From NCBI RefSeq assembly GCF_000227295.1, contig NZ_JH165054.1:2309577-2373576 (forward strand): DNA of 64,000 nucleotides. Reading direction: 5' to 3'. The translations under genes and the position numbers were made by a program. Numbering within the stretch: the first letter of the stretch is position 1; each line of letters begins with the position of its first letter. The DNA comes from Cutibacterium avidum ATCC 25577 (lineage in GTDB: Bacteria > Actinomycetota > Actinomycetes > Propionibacteriales > Propionibacteriaceae). The notes beneath the pieces are model-generated. The model saw only the letters and a list, made by a program, of their open reading frames with translations. It made no database searches and was not told the origin of the DNA. Shown in pieces: positions 36,011 to 45,722 of this stretch.

Positions 36011-38226
36011 GCAATCCACGTCGCGCTGCCCAGCCTGAATCCCGGGTCTCGACATTCCTCGGACCGGTCGAGCAGCCACCCGAGTACTCCCACGGGGTGG
36101 CGATCCATCTTGCGGTCGCGCTAGCCATGATTCTGGCAACCCTGTCGCTGTCGGATCTCACCGCCGACCCCTGGTACTGGGTCGGACCGACGGCCATCAT
36201 CGTCGTCATCGAAGCCGTAGCCCTGCTGTGCCGACGTCATCGTTGGGACCACGCCGAGGTGCAAGGCGTACAAGCCGTCCTCGTTCTCGTCATCGCCGCC
36301 GTGATGGGAGGAATCTGCGCATCCACTGCCGGTTCGTCAGGCAGTTTCCCGTTCAACTTCCTGCATCTCTACCGAGACACCATCACCCTCATCCAGACAA
36401 CCGACGGCCCGCTGCCCCCGTCGATCGGCGTCATCTGGTTGGTGACGACAGTGGTCGGCGTCCTCACCGTCGTGACGGATCTGCTCACCATCACCTTGGA
36501 GAGCCCGGGCTGGTCCCTCGCCCCGCTGTTGGCAACACACCTCCCCGCTGTCCTGACAGCCACCAGCGATGCCCCGTGGTGGAGTTTCACCCTGGTCGCA
36601 GCCGGCTGGCTCCTCATCCTCGCCGTCGATCACGCACTGCGCGACGGCGGCCGACTGACCGGACCGTCAGCGGTCATCGTCGGAGCCATCACCATCGCCC
36701 TCGCGACGGTTCTCGCGACCATCGCCCCGGTGTGGGGCCACGTCGACCTGGCTCGCCCGTCAGGAGCCTCCTCGGCCCCGGTGCACATGAGTGATCCCAC
36801 CATCGATCTGCGCCGAAACCTCCACAACAAGTCAACGGTGTCGGTGATCGACTACATCACCAACAGTCGTGACGGCGAATACCTGCGCATGACCTCTCTG
36901 CCCAAGATGACGGATCGAGGGTGGGGACTCGTCCCGGTCAACCTGGAGCACTCTGCTCCCGGAAAGGTTCCGGGACTGACCGGTCATTCGCAGACCCGCA
37001 CCGTCGACGTCACCGTCAACGGCTTCTCATCGCAGTACCTTCCGGCTCCTTACGGTCCGATCGATGCTGACGTCGACCAGACCTGGGCCTGGGACCCCGA
37101 CAGTCTGACGATCGTCTCGACCTCTGCCGATCGAGACCACGCGACTGACGACATGCAGTACAGCATCTCCGCCCAGGAGCCGGACCCTGATCCAGCGACC
37201 TTCGACGATGCGAAGGCCGGCATTCCTGACGGCACGGTCTACACCGATGTCCCGGACGCAGCGCCTACTGACATCAAGGAGCTGACACACCGAATCGTCA
37301 GGGGGAAGACCGCCCCGGTGGCCAAGGCCATCGCCATCCAGAACTGGTTACGTGACGACTCCCGGTTCCATTACGACATCAACGCCCCCGAGGGCAACGG
37401 CTTCCAGGTGCTCGAGACCTTCTTGCTGCGGACCCACCGGGGATACTGCATTCACTTCGCCGCGTCGATGGCTCTCATGGCCCGCATCGAGGGGATTCCA
37501 TCACGGGTTTCCATCGGATTCCTCCCCGGGAGTCACAAGGGCGACAGCTGGAAGGTGCGTGCCAACCAGATGCACGCGTGGCCGGAACTGTACTTCCAGG
37601 ACTACGGATGGGTGAGGTTCGAGCCGACTGCCGCGGTGGCCCCGGCACCGGCCTGGACCCGTAAGGCCGCAGCCACACAGTCTCCCACTCCGACCCCGTC
37701 GACCAGCCCGACTCCCTCGGCCCAGTCATCCGCATCGACGTCATCGACGCCGCCTCCCACGGCGTCCAGCACCCCGACAGCGTCGAGCAGCCCGATTCCC
37801 GTCAGCAGCACTGAACACGGCGGCGTTAACTGGCCGCTCCTCCTCGGAGCGCTGATCGTTTTGCTCCTGCTCGTCCTGCCGATGCTCACCCGCATCCTCA
37901 TCTCGCGGCGCCGAATCTCGAGCGGGTCGGCAGCCGACACCTGGCAGGAGCTACGCGGACTGTGGATTGACCATGGATTGCCCTGGCCCGACGGCACGCC
38001 TCGCCACCAGGCGACCGCCTTGACCCAGGACATGGACGAGTCCACTGCACAGGCGGTGAATCGGCTGGCCTTGGCCGAGGAAAGGGACCGCTGGTCGGGC
38101 AGGGAAGGTCGTTACGACTCGATGGCTTCCGACCTCATGACGGCCAAGGACTGGCTCGGAAAGATGCACACCCCCAAACCACACTGGTTGGCTGTCTGGA
38201 TGCCGACATCCCTCTTCATGAGGTGA
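36007..38226 (+). CDS. Membrane transglutaminase-like protein (TgpA-type)
   Basis: 739 residues. Several membrane helices fill the first 260; the extracytoplasmic part carries a transglutaminase core with the Cys in LRTHRGYCIHFAASMALMAR, His in MHAWPELYF and Asp in YFQDYGWVRFEPT. A Pro/Ser/Thr linker (about 565-610) leads to a final membrane helix and a cytoplasmic tail. The moxR-DUF58-transglutaminase set is widespread in Actinobacteria; wall or surface protein processing is plausible but unproven. ATG at 36007 overlaps the DUF58 stop. Confidence 0.85.
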   Translation: MSNPRRAAQPESRVSTFLGPVEQPPEYSHGVAIHLAVALAMILATLSLSDLTADPWYWVGPTAIIVVIEAVALLCRRHRWDHAEVQGVQAVLVLVIAAVMGGICASTAGSSGSFPFNFLHLYRDTITLIQTTDGPLPPSIGVIWLVTTVVGVLTVVTDLLTITLESPGWSLAPLLATHLPAVLTATSDAPWWSFTLVAAGWLLILAVDHALRDGGRLTGPSAVIVGAITIALATVLATIAPVWGHVDLARPSGASSAPVHMSDPTIDLRRNLHNKSTVSVIDYITNSRDGEYLRMTSLPKMTDRGWGLVPVNLEHSAPGKVPGLTGHSQTRTVDVTVNGFSSQYLPAPYGPIDADVDQTWAWDPDSLTIVSTSADRDHATDDMQYSISAQEPDPDPATFDDAKAGIPDGTVYTDVPDAAPTDIKELTHRIVRGKTAPVAKAIAIQNWLRDDSRFHYDINAPEGNGFQVLETFLLRTHRGYCIHFAASMALMARIEGIPSRVSIGFLPGSHKGDSWKVRANQMHAWPELYFQDYGWVRFEPTAAVAPAPAWTRKAAATQSPTPTPSTSPTPSAQSSASTSSTPPPTASSTPTASSSPIPVSSTEHGGVNWPLLLGALIVLLLLVLPMLTRILISRRRISSGSAADTWQELRGLWIDHGLPWPDGTPRHQATALTQDMDESTAQAVNRLALAEERDRWSGREGRYDSMASDLMTAKDWLGKMHTPKPHWLAVWMPTSLFMR

Positions 38227-38252
38227 GAATCACCACGACTGACGACCGTGTC

Positions 38253-38684
38253 TCATCGCGACTGACGTCGACGCCACCTCTCCTCCATCCGAGCGGTGAA
38301 GGAGTCAGGATTGCTCTCACGGCCCCCACCACGCGGCCGAATTCCATTGCTGCCCGGCATCGTGCCTTGGCCCGTGGACAGCAGCACTCCGACCGCAACG
38401 GCCATGATCACGAAACCGACGACGGCGAGGAGGCCACTGCTCATCACGACCCCGCCGACGATCCCTGCTAGACCCAGCACCATCATGCCTGAGCCAAGGA
38501 GGATCTGACGGCGACGGGCTTGACGATGCCGTCTCCGCCGCTGCTCCAGGGCATCCCCGGCGGGATGGGGACGACGGGTCGCCGAGGCCTTCCGCGAGAA
38601 CGATCGGGCAAAGTCAGGGTCGTCGGTGGACAGATATTCCTCGAGCTCGGCAAGGCGCCGCTGCTCCTCTGCTGACAAGGGCAT
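38253..38684 (-). CDS. DUF3040 membrane protein
   Basis: 143 residues. PLSAEEQRRLAELEEYLSTDDPDFARSF is the DUF3040 signature; two membrane helices follow (ILLGSGMMVLGLAGIVGGVV; LLAVVGFVIMAVAVGVLLST). Function unknown; a homologue lies near the mycobacterial division cluster. ATG has AGGAG 7 nt upstream. Convergent with the transglutaminase gene, 26 nt apart. Confidence 0.88.
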   Translation of the reverse strand: MPLSAEEQRRLAELEEYLSTDDPDFARSFSRKASATRRPHPAGDALEQRRRRHRQARRRQILLGSGMMVLGLAGIVGGVVMSSGLLAVVGFVIMAVAVGVLLSTGQGTMPGSNGIRPRGGGRESNPDSFTARMEERWRRRQSR

Positions 38685-38809
38685 CTCGAACTCCTACCTG
38701 ACCGGCCACGGAGCTTGCGGGGTGAACTCCGTCGTACGTCACCAAGTCTACTTCCTCAGTTCTGGCTGCGGGCAAGCACGCGGTCCCGCGTCATGCCATA
38801 CTTCCAAGC

Positions 38810-39925
38810 ATGACCACGCTTCGACGTACACCACTGGCGGCCGTATACGAGAGTCTCGGAGCATCCTTCACCGATTTCGCGGGCTGGGACATGCCCGTGC
38901 GGTACTCCTCAGACCTGGCTGAACACCACGCCGTCCGCAAGAATGCCGGCATCTTCGACCTGTCTCACATGGGCGAGATCAGAGTCTCCGGGCCCGATGC
39001 CGGGGCAGCTCTCGACTACGCCCTGGCAGGCAAACTCTCAGCCGTCGCGGAGGGCCGCGCGAAGTACTCCCTCATGCTCACCGAGGCCGGGGGCGTCGTC
39101 GATGACCTCGTGACCTACCACCTGCCTGACGGTGATTATCTCGTCGTTGCCAACGCTGCCAACACCGAAACCGATCTGACCGAGTTCTCCAAGAGGTGTG
39201 CCAGCTTCGACGTCACCGTCTCCGACGAGTCAGCTCAGACGGCCCTCGTCGCAGTGCAGGGACCCAAGGCCGTCGAGATCGTGCTGGCGGCCCTGGCGAA
39301 GGCCGACACCACCCTCGATTCCGACGAGGTCCGCGACGTCAAGTACTACCGCTGCCTGACCGGACAGCTTGACGGCTCCCCCACGCTCGTCGCCCGTACT
39401 GGATACACCGGTGAGGACGGTTACGAGCTCTACGTACCGGCCGAGGCCGCCGAACACCTCTGGAATCTTCTCATGGAGGCCGGCGGCGATGACCTCACCC
39501 CGTGTGGGCTCGCCTGTCGCGATACCCTGCGTCTGGAAGCCGGCATGCCCCTCTACGGGCATGAGCTGGGAACCGACATCCATCCCTCCCAGGTCGGCCT
39601 TGGGCGAGTCGTCAACTTCAAGAAGGAGGGTGACTTCGTCGGTCGCTCTGCCCTCGAGAACCGCGAGACGACTGATGACCGTGTTCTCGTCGGTCTGGCT
39701 GGCGAGGGACGGCGCGCGGCGCGCGCTGGCTACGCCGTCATGAATGAGGGCAATGAGGTCGGGTCCATCACCTCCGGCATCCTCTCCCCCACCCTGGGCC
39801 ACCCGATCGCAATGGCTTTCGTAGATCCCGGTGTCGCCGCGGTTGGCACTTCGCTCAGCGTCGACGTGCGAGGTAAGGCCCTCGACGTCACCGTCGTCGA
39901 GCTGCCCTTCTACAAGCGTTCCTGA
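38810..39925 (+). CDS. gcvT: Glycine cleavage system T protein (aminomethyltransferase)
   Basis: 371 residues: FTDFAGWDMPVRYSSDLAEH, HMGEIRVSG, the TGYTGEDGYELY motif and CGLACRDTLRLEAGMPLYGHEL. It takes the aminomethyl group from lipoylated GcvH to tetrahydrofolate, releasing ammonia. There is no ribosome binding site, and a CATACT box ends 7 nt before the ATG, so translation may be leaderless. First gene of gcvT-gcvH-gcvP. I looked for a glycine riboswitch upstream and did not see one. Confidence 0.96.
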   Translation: MTTLRRTPLAAVYESLGASFTDFAGWDMPVRYSSDLAEHHAVRKNAGIFDLSHMGEIRVSGPDAGAALDYALAGKLSAVAEGRAKYSLMLTEAGGVVDDLVTYHLPDGDYLVVANAANTETDLTEFSKRCASFDVTVSDESAQTALVAVQGPKAVEIVLAALAKADTTLDSDEVRDVKYYRCLTGQLDGSPTLVARTGYTGEDGYELYVPAEAAEHLWNLLMEAGGDDLTPCGLACRDTLRLEAGMPLYGHELGTDIHPSQVGLGRVVNFKKEGDFVGRSALENRETTDDRVLVGLAGEGRRAARAGYAVMNEGNEVGSITSGILSPTLGHPIAMAFVDPGVAAVGTSLSVDVRGKALDVTVVELPFYKRS

Positions 39926-39969
39926 CACCGTCCACCAACCCGCCCCCAGACAACCCCTTAGGAGCAGAC

Positions 39970-40341
39970 ATGGAACTGTCCGATCTCAAGTACTCCGCCG
40001 AGCACGAGTGGGTCGCCGTTGACGGCGACACCGTAACCGTCGGCATCACCGACTACGCCGCCGAGGCCTTGGGCGACGTCGTCTTCGTCGACATTCCCGA
40101 GGCCGGCAACGAGGTCCAGGCCGGATCGGCCATCGGCGAGGTCGAGTCCACCAAATCGGTATCAGACCTCTTCAGCCCGGTGTCCGGTACCGTCTCCGAG
40201 GTCAACGAGGCCATCTCCGAGTCGCCCGAACTCGTCAACTCTGACCCCTTCGGCCAAGGATGGCTGTTCAAGGTCTCCGGCGGACAGCTCGCCGATGACC
40301 TCATGGACCGCGACGCCTACCTCAAGCTCACCACCAAGTGA
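39970..40341 (+). CDS. gcvH: Glycine cleavage system H protein
   Basis: 123 residues. The lipoyl-lysine is Lys62 in GEVESTKSVSD; KYSAEHEWVAVDGDTVTVGI is the conserved N-terminal strand. It carries the aminomethyl group between P and T proteins and is reoxidised by the L protein, whose gene is not here. AGGAG precedes the ATG; 44 nt from gcvT. Confidence 0.97.
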   Translation: MELSDLKYSAEHEWVAVDGDTVTVGITDYAAEALGDVVFVDIPEAGNEVQAGSAIGEVESTKSVSDLFSPVSGTVSEVNEAISESPELVNSDPFGQGWLFKVSGGQLADDLMDRDAYLKLTTK

Positions 40342-43331
40342 TGACGATGACAGACCACGCTGGGGATCGGCGCGGCCTCGAGGGGCCGCGCCCCTTCTCG
40401 AGCCGCCACGTCGGATCCGTTGTCGAGGACCTGCGTCACATCGCCGAGACGGTCGGTGTGACCAGCTGCGAACAGATCGTTCGCGACGCCATCCCGGCTT
40501 CCGTCCTCAACTCCGACAGGAATGGCTCCTCCGTCCACACCCCGAGCCTGCCGCCCTCCGCCGATGAGGCAACCGCCCGGGCCGAGCTCGTTGACATCGC
40601 AAAGGGTAACCGTGTCACCCGCGCCCTCATCGGACGTGGCTACTACGGAACCCTGACCCCGCCGGTCATCCGTCGAAACATCCTGGAGAACCCCTCCTGG
40701 TACACCGCCTACACCCCGTACCAGCCGGAAATCTCCCAGGGCCGTCTCGAGGTCCTGACGATCTACCAGCAGCTCATCACAGATCTCACCGGTCTGGCTC
40801 TGGCGAACTCCTCTTTGCTCGACGAGGCCACTGCGGCCTCCGAGGGAATGCTGTTGGCCCGCCGCGCGTCCCGCAAGGTGAAGTCCAACCGTTTCCTCGT
40901 CCACACCCACGTCTTCGACCAGGTTCGAGACGTCGTCCTCGGGCATGCTAAGGCGGCTGGCATTGAGGTCGTCGAGACGGACCTGCGCAACCCGGGGTCC
41001 TGGCGACCCGAGGTCGAGGCTGGCTGTTTCGGCGTGCTGGCCCCCTACCCGGACAGCACTGGTGCGCTGTGGAACCCCTCCGAGGTTTTCGAGGCCGTCC
41101 ATCAGGCTGGCGGTATCGCCATCGCCGAGTGCGACGTGCTCGCTCTGACCCTCATGACCCCGCCCGGAGAACTCGGCGCAGACGTCGCCATCGGCTCTTC
41201 ACAGCGCTTCGGCGTTCCGATGGGCAATGGCGGACCGCATGCGGCATACATGTCGGTGCGCGCCGGTCTGGAGCGTCAGATCCCCGGACGTTTGGTGGGT
41301 GTTTCCACAGACGCCGACGGCAATCCTGCCTACCGTCTGGCCCTCCAGACTCGCGAGCAGCACATCCGTCGCGACAAGGCCACCAGCAATATCTGTACCG
41401 CTCAGGTGCTCCTTGCCGTCATCGCTGCCGCCTTCGCCATTTGGCACGGGCCGAAGGGGCTCACCCGGATCGCCATGCAGGTACGCGATCGCGCTCACCA
41501 GCTCGCCTCCGCCCTGCGCGCCGGTGGCCTCGACGTCTCCGATGATCTGTTCTTCGACACCATCCGCATCACCGCCACGGGCGGCGCCAAGGAGCTGTGG
41601 CACAGGGCCCGCGAAGGCGGGTACACCCTGGATCTCGTCGACGGGGACACCCTCCAGATCGCCGTGGACGAGACGGTGACCCCTGACGAACTGCGCGAAC
41701 TCGCCCAGCTACTGGGCGGCGACAGCGAGAGCCTCACGTCTCCGACTGACGAAGTTTGGCCGGAGGATCTGCGCCGCACGACCGATTTCATGACGCACCC
41801 GGTGTTCTCGAGCTACCACACCGAGACTGCCATGATGCGTTATCTCAAGAGGTTGGCGGACCGTGACTACGGCTTGGACCGCGGCATGATTCCGCTCGGC
41901 TCGTGCACCATGAAGCTCAACGCGGCAGCCGAGATGGAGGCCATGACCTGGCAGGAATTCGGCCAGATGCACCCCTTCGCCCCGGTGGAGGATCAGGCCG
42001 GAAGCCTGAGGCTCATCAGGGACCTCGAGATCTGGCTCGCCGAGCTCACCGGCTACGACACCGTCTCCCTGCAGCCCAATGCGGGTTCCCAGGGGGAGTA
42101 CACCGGCTTGGCAGCCATCCGCGGCTACCACCTGTCTCGTGGGGACACCGAGCGCACCGTGTGCCTCGTTCCGGCCTCGGCCCACGGCACCAATGCGGCG
42201 TCGGCGGCCTTGGCCGGCCTCAAAGTCGTCGTGGTCAAGTCCAATGACGATGGCACCATCGACCGAGACGACTTGGCTGCCAAGATCGCCGAGAATGAGG
42301 GTCGCATCGCAGCGATCATGATCACCTACCCCTCGACCCACGGCGTCTACGAGGACGGCGTGCGTCAGGTCTGTGACATGGTCCATGAGGCTGGCGGGCA
42401 GGTCTACATCGACGGGGCGAACTTCAACGCCTTGGTCGGATGGGGACAGTTCGGCCACATCGGCGGCGACGTCAGCCACCTCAACCTGCACAAGACCTTC
42501 GCCATCCCCCATGGTGGTGGCGGTCCTGGTGTCGGCCCCGTGGCTGCCAAGTCGCACTTGGCCCCCTTCCTGCCTGGGCACCCGCTCAATCCGCGCAACG
42601 AGCATCCGCTCAATGGTGGCGGGACGGTCACCCACGACGGTCACGCGGTGTCCGCAGCCCCTTACGGATCGGTGTCCGTGCTGCCCATTTCGTGGGCGTA
42701 CCTGCGACTCATGGGTCTTGAGGGCCTGCAGTTCGCAACGGAGGTGGCTGTCCTCAACGCCAATTACATTGCGCACCGTATTCAGGACAAGATCCCGGTC
42801 CTCTACACCGGTCAGAACGGTTACGTGGCTCATGAGTGCATCCTCGATCTGCGCCCGCTGACGGCCGAGACGGGTATCACCGTTGACGACGTCGCCAAGA
42901 GGCTCATCGACTATGGCTTCCACGCCCCGACGATGAGCTTCCCAGTTGCCGGAACCCTCATGGTCGAGCCGACCGAGTCGGAGGACCTCGCCGAGCTGGA
43001 CCGCTTCTGCGACGCGATGCTAGCGATTGTCGAGGAGGCTCGAATGGTGCAATCAGGTCACTGGCCTGCCGACGACAACCCGCTCGTCAATGCTCCGCAT
43101 CCGGCCGCCCGCCTAGTGGCCGTCGAGTGGAACCATCCTTACTCTCGCGAGTTGGGCTGCTATCCCGGCATGCGTCTGGGCGTGCAGCGCGATCAGGAAC
43201 GCGGGCTGGACGTCAGCGCCTTCACCCGGATCCAGGCCAAGTACTGGCCTCCGGTGGGCCGAGTCGACAACACCTACGGAGACCGTCACCTGGTGTGCAC
43301 CTGTCCGCCTCCCGAGGCATTTGAGGACTGA
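40341..43331 (+). CDS. gcvP: Glycine dehydrogenase (decarboxylating), P protein
   Basis: 996 residues, a full single-chain P protein with both homologous halves fused. The PLP-binding Lys is in HLNLHKTFAIPHGGGGPGVG; PLGSCTMKLNAAAEM and the N-terminal ALIGRGYYGTLTPPVIRRN segment are conserved. It decarboxylates glycine and loads the aminomethyl group on GcvH. The ATG overlaps the gcvH stop as TGATG; GTG at 40338 is an equal alternative. Confidence 0.97.
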   Translation: MTMTDHAGDRRGLEGPRPFSSRHVGSVVEDLRHIAETVGVTSCEQIVRDAIPASVLNSDRNGSSVHTPSLPPSADEATARAELVDIAKGNRVTRALIGRGYYGTLTPPVIRRNILENPSWYTAYTPYQPEISQGRLEVLTIYQQLITDLTGLALANSSLLDEATAASEGMLLARRASRKVKSNRFLVHTHVFDQVRDVVLGHAKAAGIEVVETDLRNPGSWRPEVEAGCFGVLAPYPDSTGALWNPSEVFEAVHQAGGIAIAECDVLALTLMTPPGELGADVAIGSSQRFGVPMGNGGPHAAYMSVRAGLERQIPGRLVGVSTDADGNPAYRLALQTREQHIRRDKATSNICTAQVLLAVIAAAFAIWHGPKGLTRIAMQVRDRAHQLASALRAGGLDVSDDLFFDTIRITATGGAKELWHRAREGGYTLDLVDGDTLQIAVDETVTPDELRELAQLLGGDSESLTSPTDEVWPEDLRRTTDFMTHPVFSSYHTETAMMRYLKRLADRDYGLDRGMIPLGSCTMKLNAAAEMEAMTWQEFGQMHPFAPVEDQAGSLRLIRDLEIWLAELTGYDTVSLQPNAGSQGEYTGLAAIRGYHLSRGDTERTVCLVPASAHGTNAASAALAGLKVVVVKSNDDGTIDRDDLAAKIAENEGRIAAIMITYPSTHGVYEDGVRQVCDMVHEAGGQVYIDGANFNALVGWGQFGHIGGDVSHLNLHKTFAIPHGGGGPGVGPVAAKSHLAPFLPGHPLNPRNEHPLNGGGTVTHDGHAVSAAPYGSVSVLPISWAYLRLMGLEGLQFATEVAVLNANYIAHRIQDKIPVLYTGQNGYVAHECILDLRPLTAETGITVDDVAKRLIDYGFHAPTMSFPVAGTLMVEPTESEDLAELDRFCDAMLAIVEEARMVQSGHWPADDNPLVNAPHPAARLVAVEWNHPYSRELGCYPGMRLGVQRDQERGLDVSAFTRIQAKYWPPVGRVDNTYGDRHLVCTCPPPEAFED

Positions 43332-43357
43332 TTCGTTGGAGGACTGATCAGAGTCAG

Positions 43358-43401
43358 AACTGGCCGGGGCCCGATCCGTGTGGATCGGGCCCCGGCCAGT
43401 T
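43358..43401. terminator. Bidirectional terminator after gcvP
   Basis: A perfect 20-bp stem (left arm AACTGGCCGGGGCCCGATCC) with a GTGT loop, between the convergent gcvP and gntR-like genes. The plus-strand arm ends in TTGTTC, a partial U run. Confidence 0.9.
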
Positions 43402-43441
43402 GTTCGTCAGGGTGGGGAGCAGCCTCGCGGCTCGGGATGGG

Positions 43442-44135
43442 TCAGAAAGCTGCCTGCGAGATGACCCTGTCACTCCCCAGGACGAGGGCGCGGGTGGCAC
43501 GCTCGGCAGCGTCGAGATCGCTCATCGTGATGGCATCAAGAATGTCACGATGCTGGACCAGGTTGGCGCGATCCTCCTCGGTCAGCTCTCGGTCCTCGTA
43601 CTGCTCAGCAAGGTAGCTGAGCATCATCGGGACGTGAGCGACATACAACGGATTGCGAGTCGCCGCGAGAAGGCCACGGTGGAAAGCATGGTCGTGATGG
43701 GCGAGGCCCTTGGAATCACCATTACGAATGGCCTCTGTCATGCCGGACACGGCGTCCTGCAACAACTTGAGGTCGGCCCCGTCAGCACGTTCGGCCGCGA
43801 GTCGAGCCGCAGTGGGTTCCAGCGCAATACGCAGCTCGTTCGTCCAGGTCATCTCTTGCTCACGTTTGTTGCCAGACATGTGCCAGTGCACCACTTTGGG
43901 AGACAGCACGTCCCACTGATGGGGGTGGCAGCACTGTCACACCAACGTGGCGCCGGGAGCGCACCAGGTTCAAGGACTCGAGAATCTTGACTGCTTCGCG
44001 GCAGACGGAACGAGATGCTCCTGACTCCTGCTCGATGTCCTCCAACCGCAGCACGTCACCAGCTTGAAGATCACCGTCGACGATACGAGCGCCCAAGCGG
44101 CTCGCGACCGATGAAGCGAGGAATTCCTGAGGCAT
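43442..44135 (-). pseudogene. Frameshifted GntR/FCD-family regulator
   Basis: Two frames together make a FadR-type regulator. The first (MPQEFLASSVASRLGARIVD to VGVTVLPP) is the winged helix; the second (HQWDVLSPKVVHWHMSG to the end) is the FCD ligand domain. They join if one C is removed from the CCCCC run at 43921-43925 (GGGGG on the plus strand). The joined protein would be 230 residues and aligns throughout with the intact paralogue at 44321-45004, for example SQWDVLSPKVVHW-type against SEWDVSSPAVIEW. As written, the product stops about 20 residues after the shift and loses the ligand domain. It could be a real mutation or an assembly error. Confidence 0.85.
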
Positions 44136-44191
44136 GAAAGGAACGATAACGCATGTCTCCCAACACGGCCCGATTCCCCTTGGGAAAGCTC

Positions 44192-44201
44192 ACCAATTGG
44201 T
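44192..44201. promoter_or_regulatory. Short palindrome upstream of the frameshifted GntR gene
   Basis: ACCAATTGGT is a perfect 10-nt palindrome 57 nt before the gene's ATG, in the 185-nt gap between the two GntR genes. It is a possible regulator site; a 10-nt palindrome alone is weak evidence. Confidence 0.2.
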
Positions 44202-44320
44202 ATCGACAGTGCCGCGTAACAACGGTTTCATCCCCTCATAGGATGTTTACACCCCGCCGACGCGGGATTTCTTCGAGCTGTGCCTTTCCTGAGATCCTTT
44301 GAGGTTTTTCGAGGCAGTGA

Positions 44321-45004
44321 TCACTGCGAACTCATTGCCTGGTGAGCCTCCGCGACGATCTCCCTCATGGCGTCCGCAGCAGCCTCTGGATCATGGGCAG
44401 CAACCGCATCCGCAATGTTGCGATGGAATCCAATCGCCTCTTGTCTAGGCTCGAAGGGCATGAGGTGAGTACGTCCTTTCAGGACGGCGGCGACAATATT
44501 GACGTGAGAGGCGACGAGCGGATTGTGAGAAGCCTGAAGTAGAGCGGTGTGAAAACCTATGTCGCAGTGCAGATACTCGTCAAGATCACCATCAGCGGCG
44601 GCCGCGATCATCCCAGTGACGGCCAGAGACATCGTCGCCGCTTCGTCTCGGGTGGCGCGCTTGGCGGCCAACTCGGCAGCCAGCGGCTCGACGGCCGACC
44701 TCAGCTCACTGATCCAGGTGATCTCCTCGTCCCTTCTGGGACCAGCCAGGAACCACTCAATGACGGCGGGGGAACTGACGTCCCACTCTGATTCATCCGT
44801 GACGACAATGCCAACCCGTCGCCGGGCACGCACCATGTGAAGAGCCTCGAGAAGCTTGACCGCTTCTCGGGTGACAGACCTGGAAACTCCGAATTCTGCG
44901 TCAAGTTCCTCGAGCCTCATCGCTGTTCCAGGAGCGACGTCGCCACTGACGATCCGAGCCCCGATGACGTTCGAGACCGTGATGGCCATAGAGGAATCTG
45001 GCAT
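44321..45004 (-). CDS. GntR/FCD-family transcriptional regulator (probable gluconate regulator)
   Basis: 227 residues. Winged helix-turn-helix (AMRLEELDAEFGVSRSVTRE, LLEALHMVRARRRVGIVV) and an FCD effector domain with metal-binding His candidates (DIGFHTALLQASHN, IGFHRNIADA). It is divergent from gntK-gntP with a 164-nt gap, the classic place for a repressor of gluconate uptake. ATG at 45004 is preferred since it aligns with the paralogue start; upstream in-frame starts to 45085 lie in the promoter region. Confidence 0.85.
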   Translation of the reverse strand: MPDSSMAITVSNVIGARIVSGDVAPGTAMRLEELDAEFGVSRSVTREAVKLLEALHMVRARRRVGIVVTDESEWDVSSPAVIEWFLAGPRRDEEITWISELRSAVEPLAAELAAKRATRDEAATMSLAVTGMIAAAADGDLDEYLHCDIGFHTALLQASHNPLVASHVNIVAAVLKGRTHLMPFEPRQEAIGFHRNIADAVAAHDPEAAADAMREIVAEAHQAMSSQ

Positions 45005-45096
45005 GACCATAACCCTAGCGATACCAACCCGCCCACACCTGGCACACAACGACGTCATGACCCTCTTTTCGGGATGTGATTTCAAACCCTAATTCC

Positions 45097-45104
45097 CTGT
45101 ACAG
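45097..45104. promoter_or_regulatory. Candidate GntR operator in the gntR-gntK gap
   Basis: CTGTACAG, a perfect 8-nt palindrome, followed by AGATCTGATCT, in the centre of the divergent gap. Position fits an operator for both directions; the sequence alone is weak. Confidence 0.22.
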
Positions 45105-45168
45105 ATCTGATCTCAACGCGTACACTCGGTCAGGTCAATGACGACTGAGACATCTGGGGAGGACCTTC

Positions 45169-45693
45169 ATGAGTGTCATCCAATCGCGCCACCGCGTGCC
45201 ACCAATCGTTGTCATGGGTGTGGCTGGAGCTGGCAAGACGGACATCGGCGCCATGCTCGCCCAACGCCTCGACGTGGACTTCATGGACGGCGACGACCTC
45301 CATCCTCAGGCCAACATCGACAAGATGGCTTCTGGACACTCCCTCAGCGACGACGACCGGCATCCCTGGTTGGCGAACATCGCAACCTGGCTCGGTGAGC
45401 GCACTGACGGCGGGGCCGTCGTGGCGTGCTCGGCCCTCAAGCGCATCTACCGCGATCAGCTCAGGCGTGCCTGCCCGGACCTCGTCTTCGTCCATCTGGC
45501 CGGCGATCGCGAGGTCGTCACCGAGCGAGTCAAGGCTCGCGCCGGCCACTTCATGCCAGCCAGCCTCGTTGATTCCCAGTACGCCACCCTCGAACCCCTT
45601 GCCGCTGATGAGGTCGGCATCACCCTCAACTTCAACGCTACCCGAGAGGAACTCACCGACGAGGCAGCCACCTGGTTGGCCAACCTCGACTGA
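45169..45693 (+). CDS. gntK: Gluconokinase
   Basis: 174 residues, the usual GntK length. P-loop VMGVAGAGKTDIG, substrate region DGDDLHPQANIDKMASGHSL and DDDRHPWLANIATWL, lid CSALKRIYRDQLR. It phosphorylates gluconate to 6-phosphogluconate for the pentose phosphate route. GGGGAGG precedes the ATG. It forms an operon with gntP, 29 nt on. Confidence 0.95.
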   Translation: MSVIQSRHRVPPIVVMGVAGAGKTDIGAMLAQRLDVDFMDGDDLHPQANIDKMASGHSLSDDDRHPWLANIATWLGERTDGGAVVACSALKRIYRDQLRRACPDLVFVHLAGDREVVTERVKARAGHFMPASLVDSQYATLEPLAADEVGITLNFNATREELTDEAATWLANLD

Positions 45694-45722
45694 CACCACA
45701 CCCCGGACTCAAGGAGGAGTCA

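Noticed and set aside
38685-38809. Glycine riboswitch before gcvT
   Set aside because: The 125-nt gap has no tandem aptamer pattern; the promoter box close to ATG suggests no leader.
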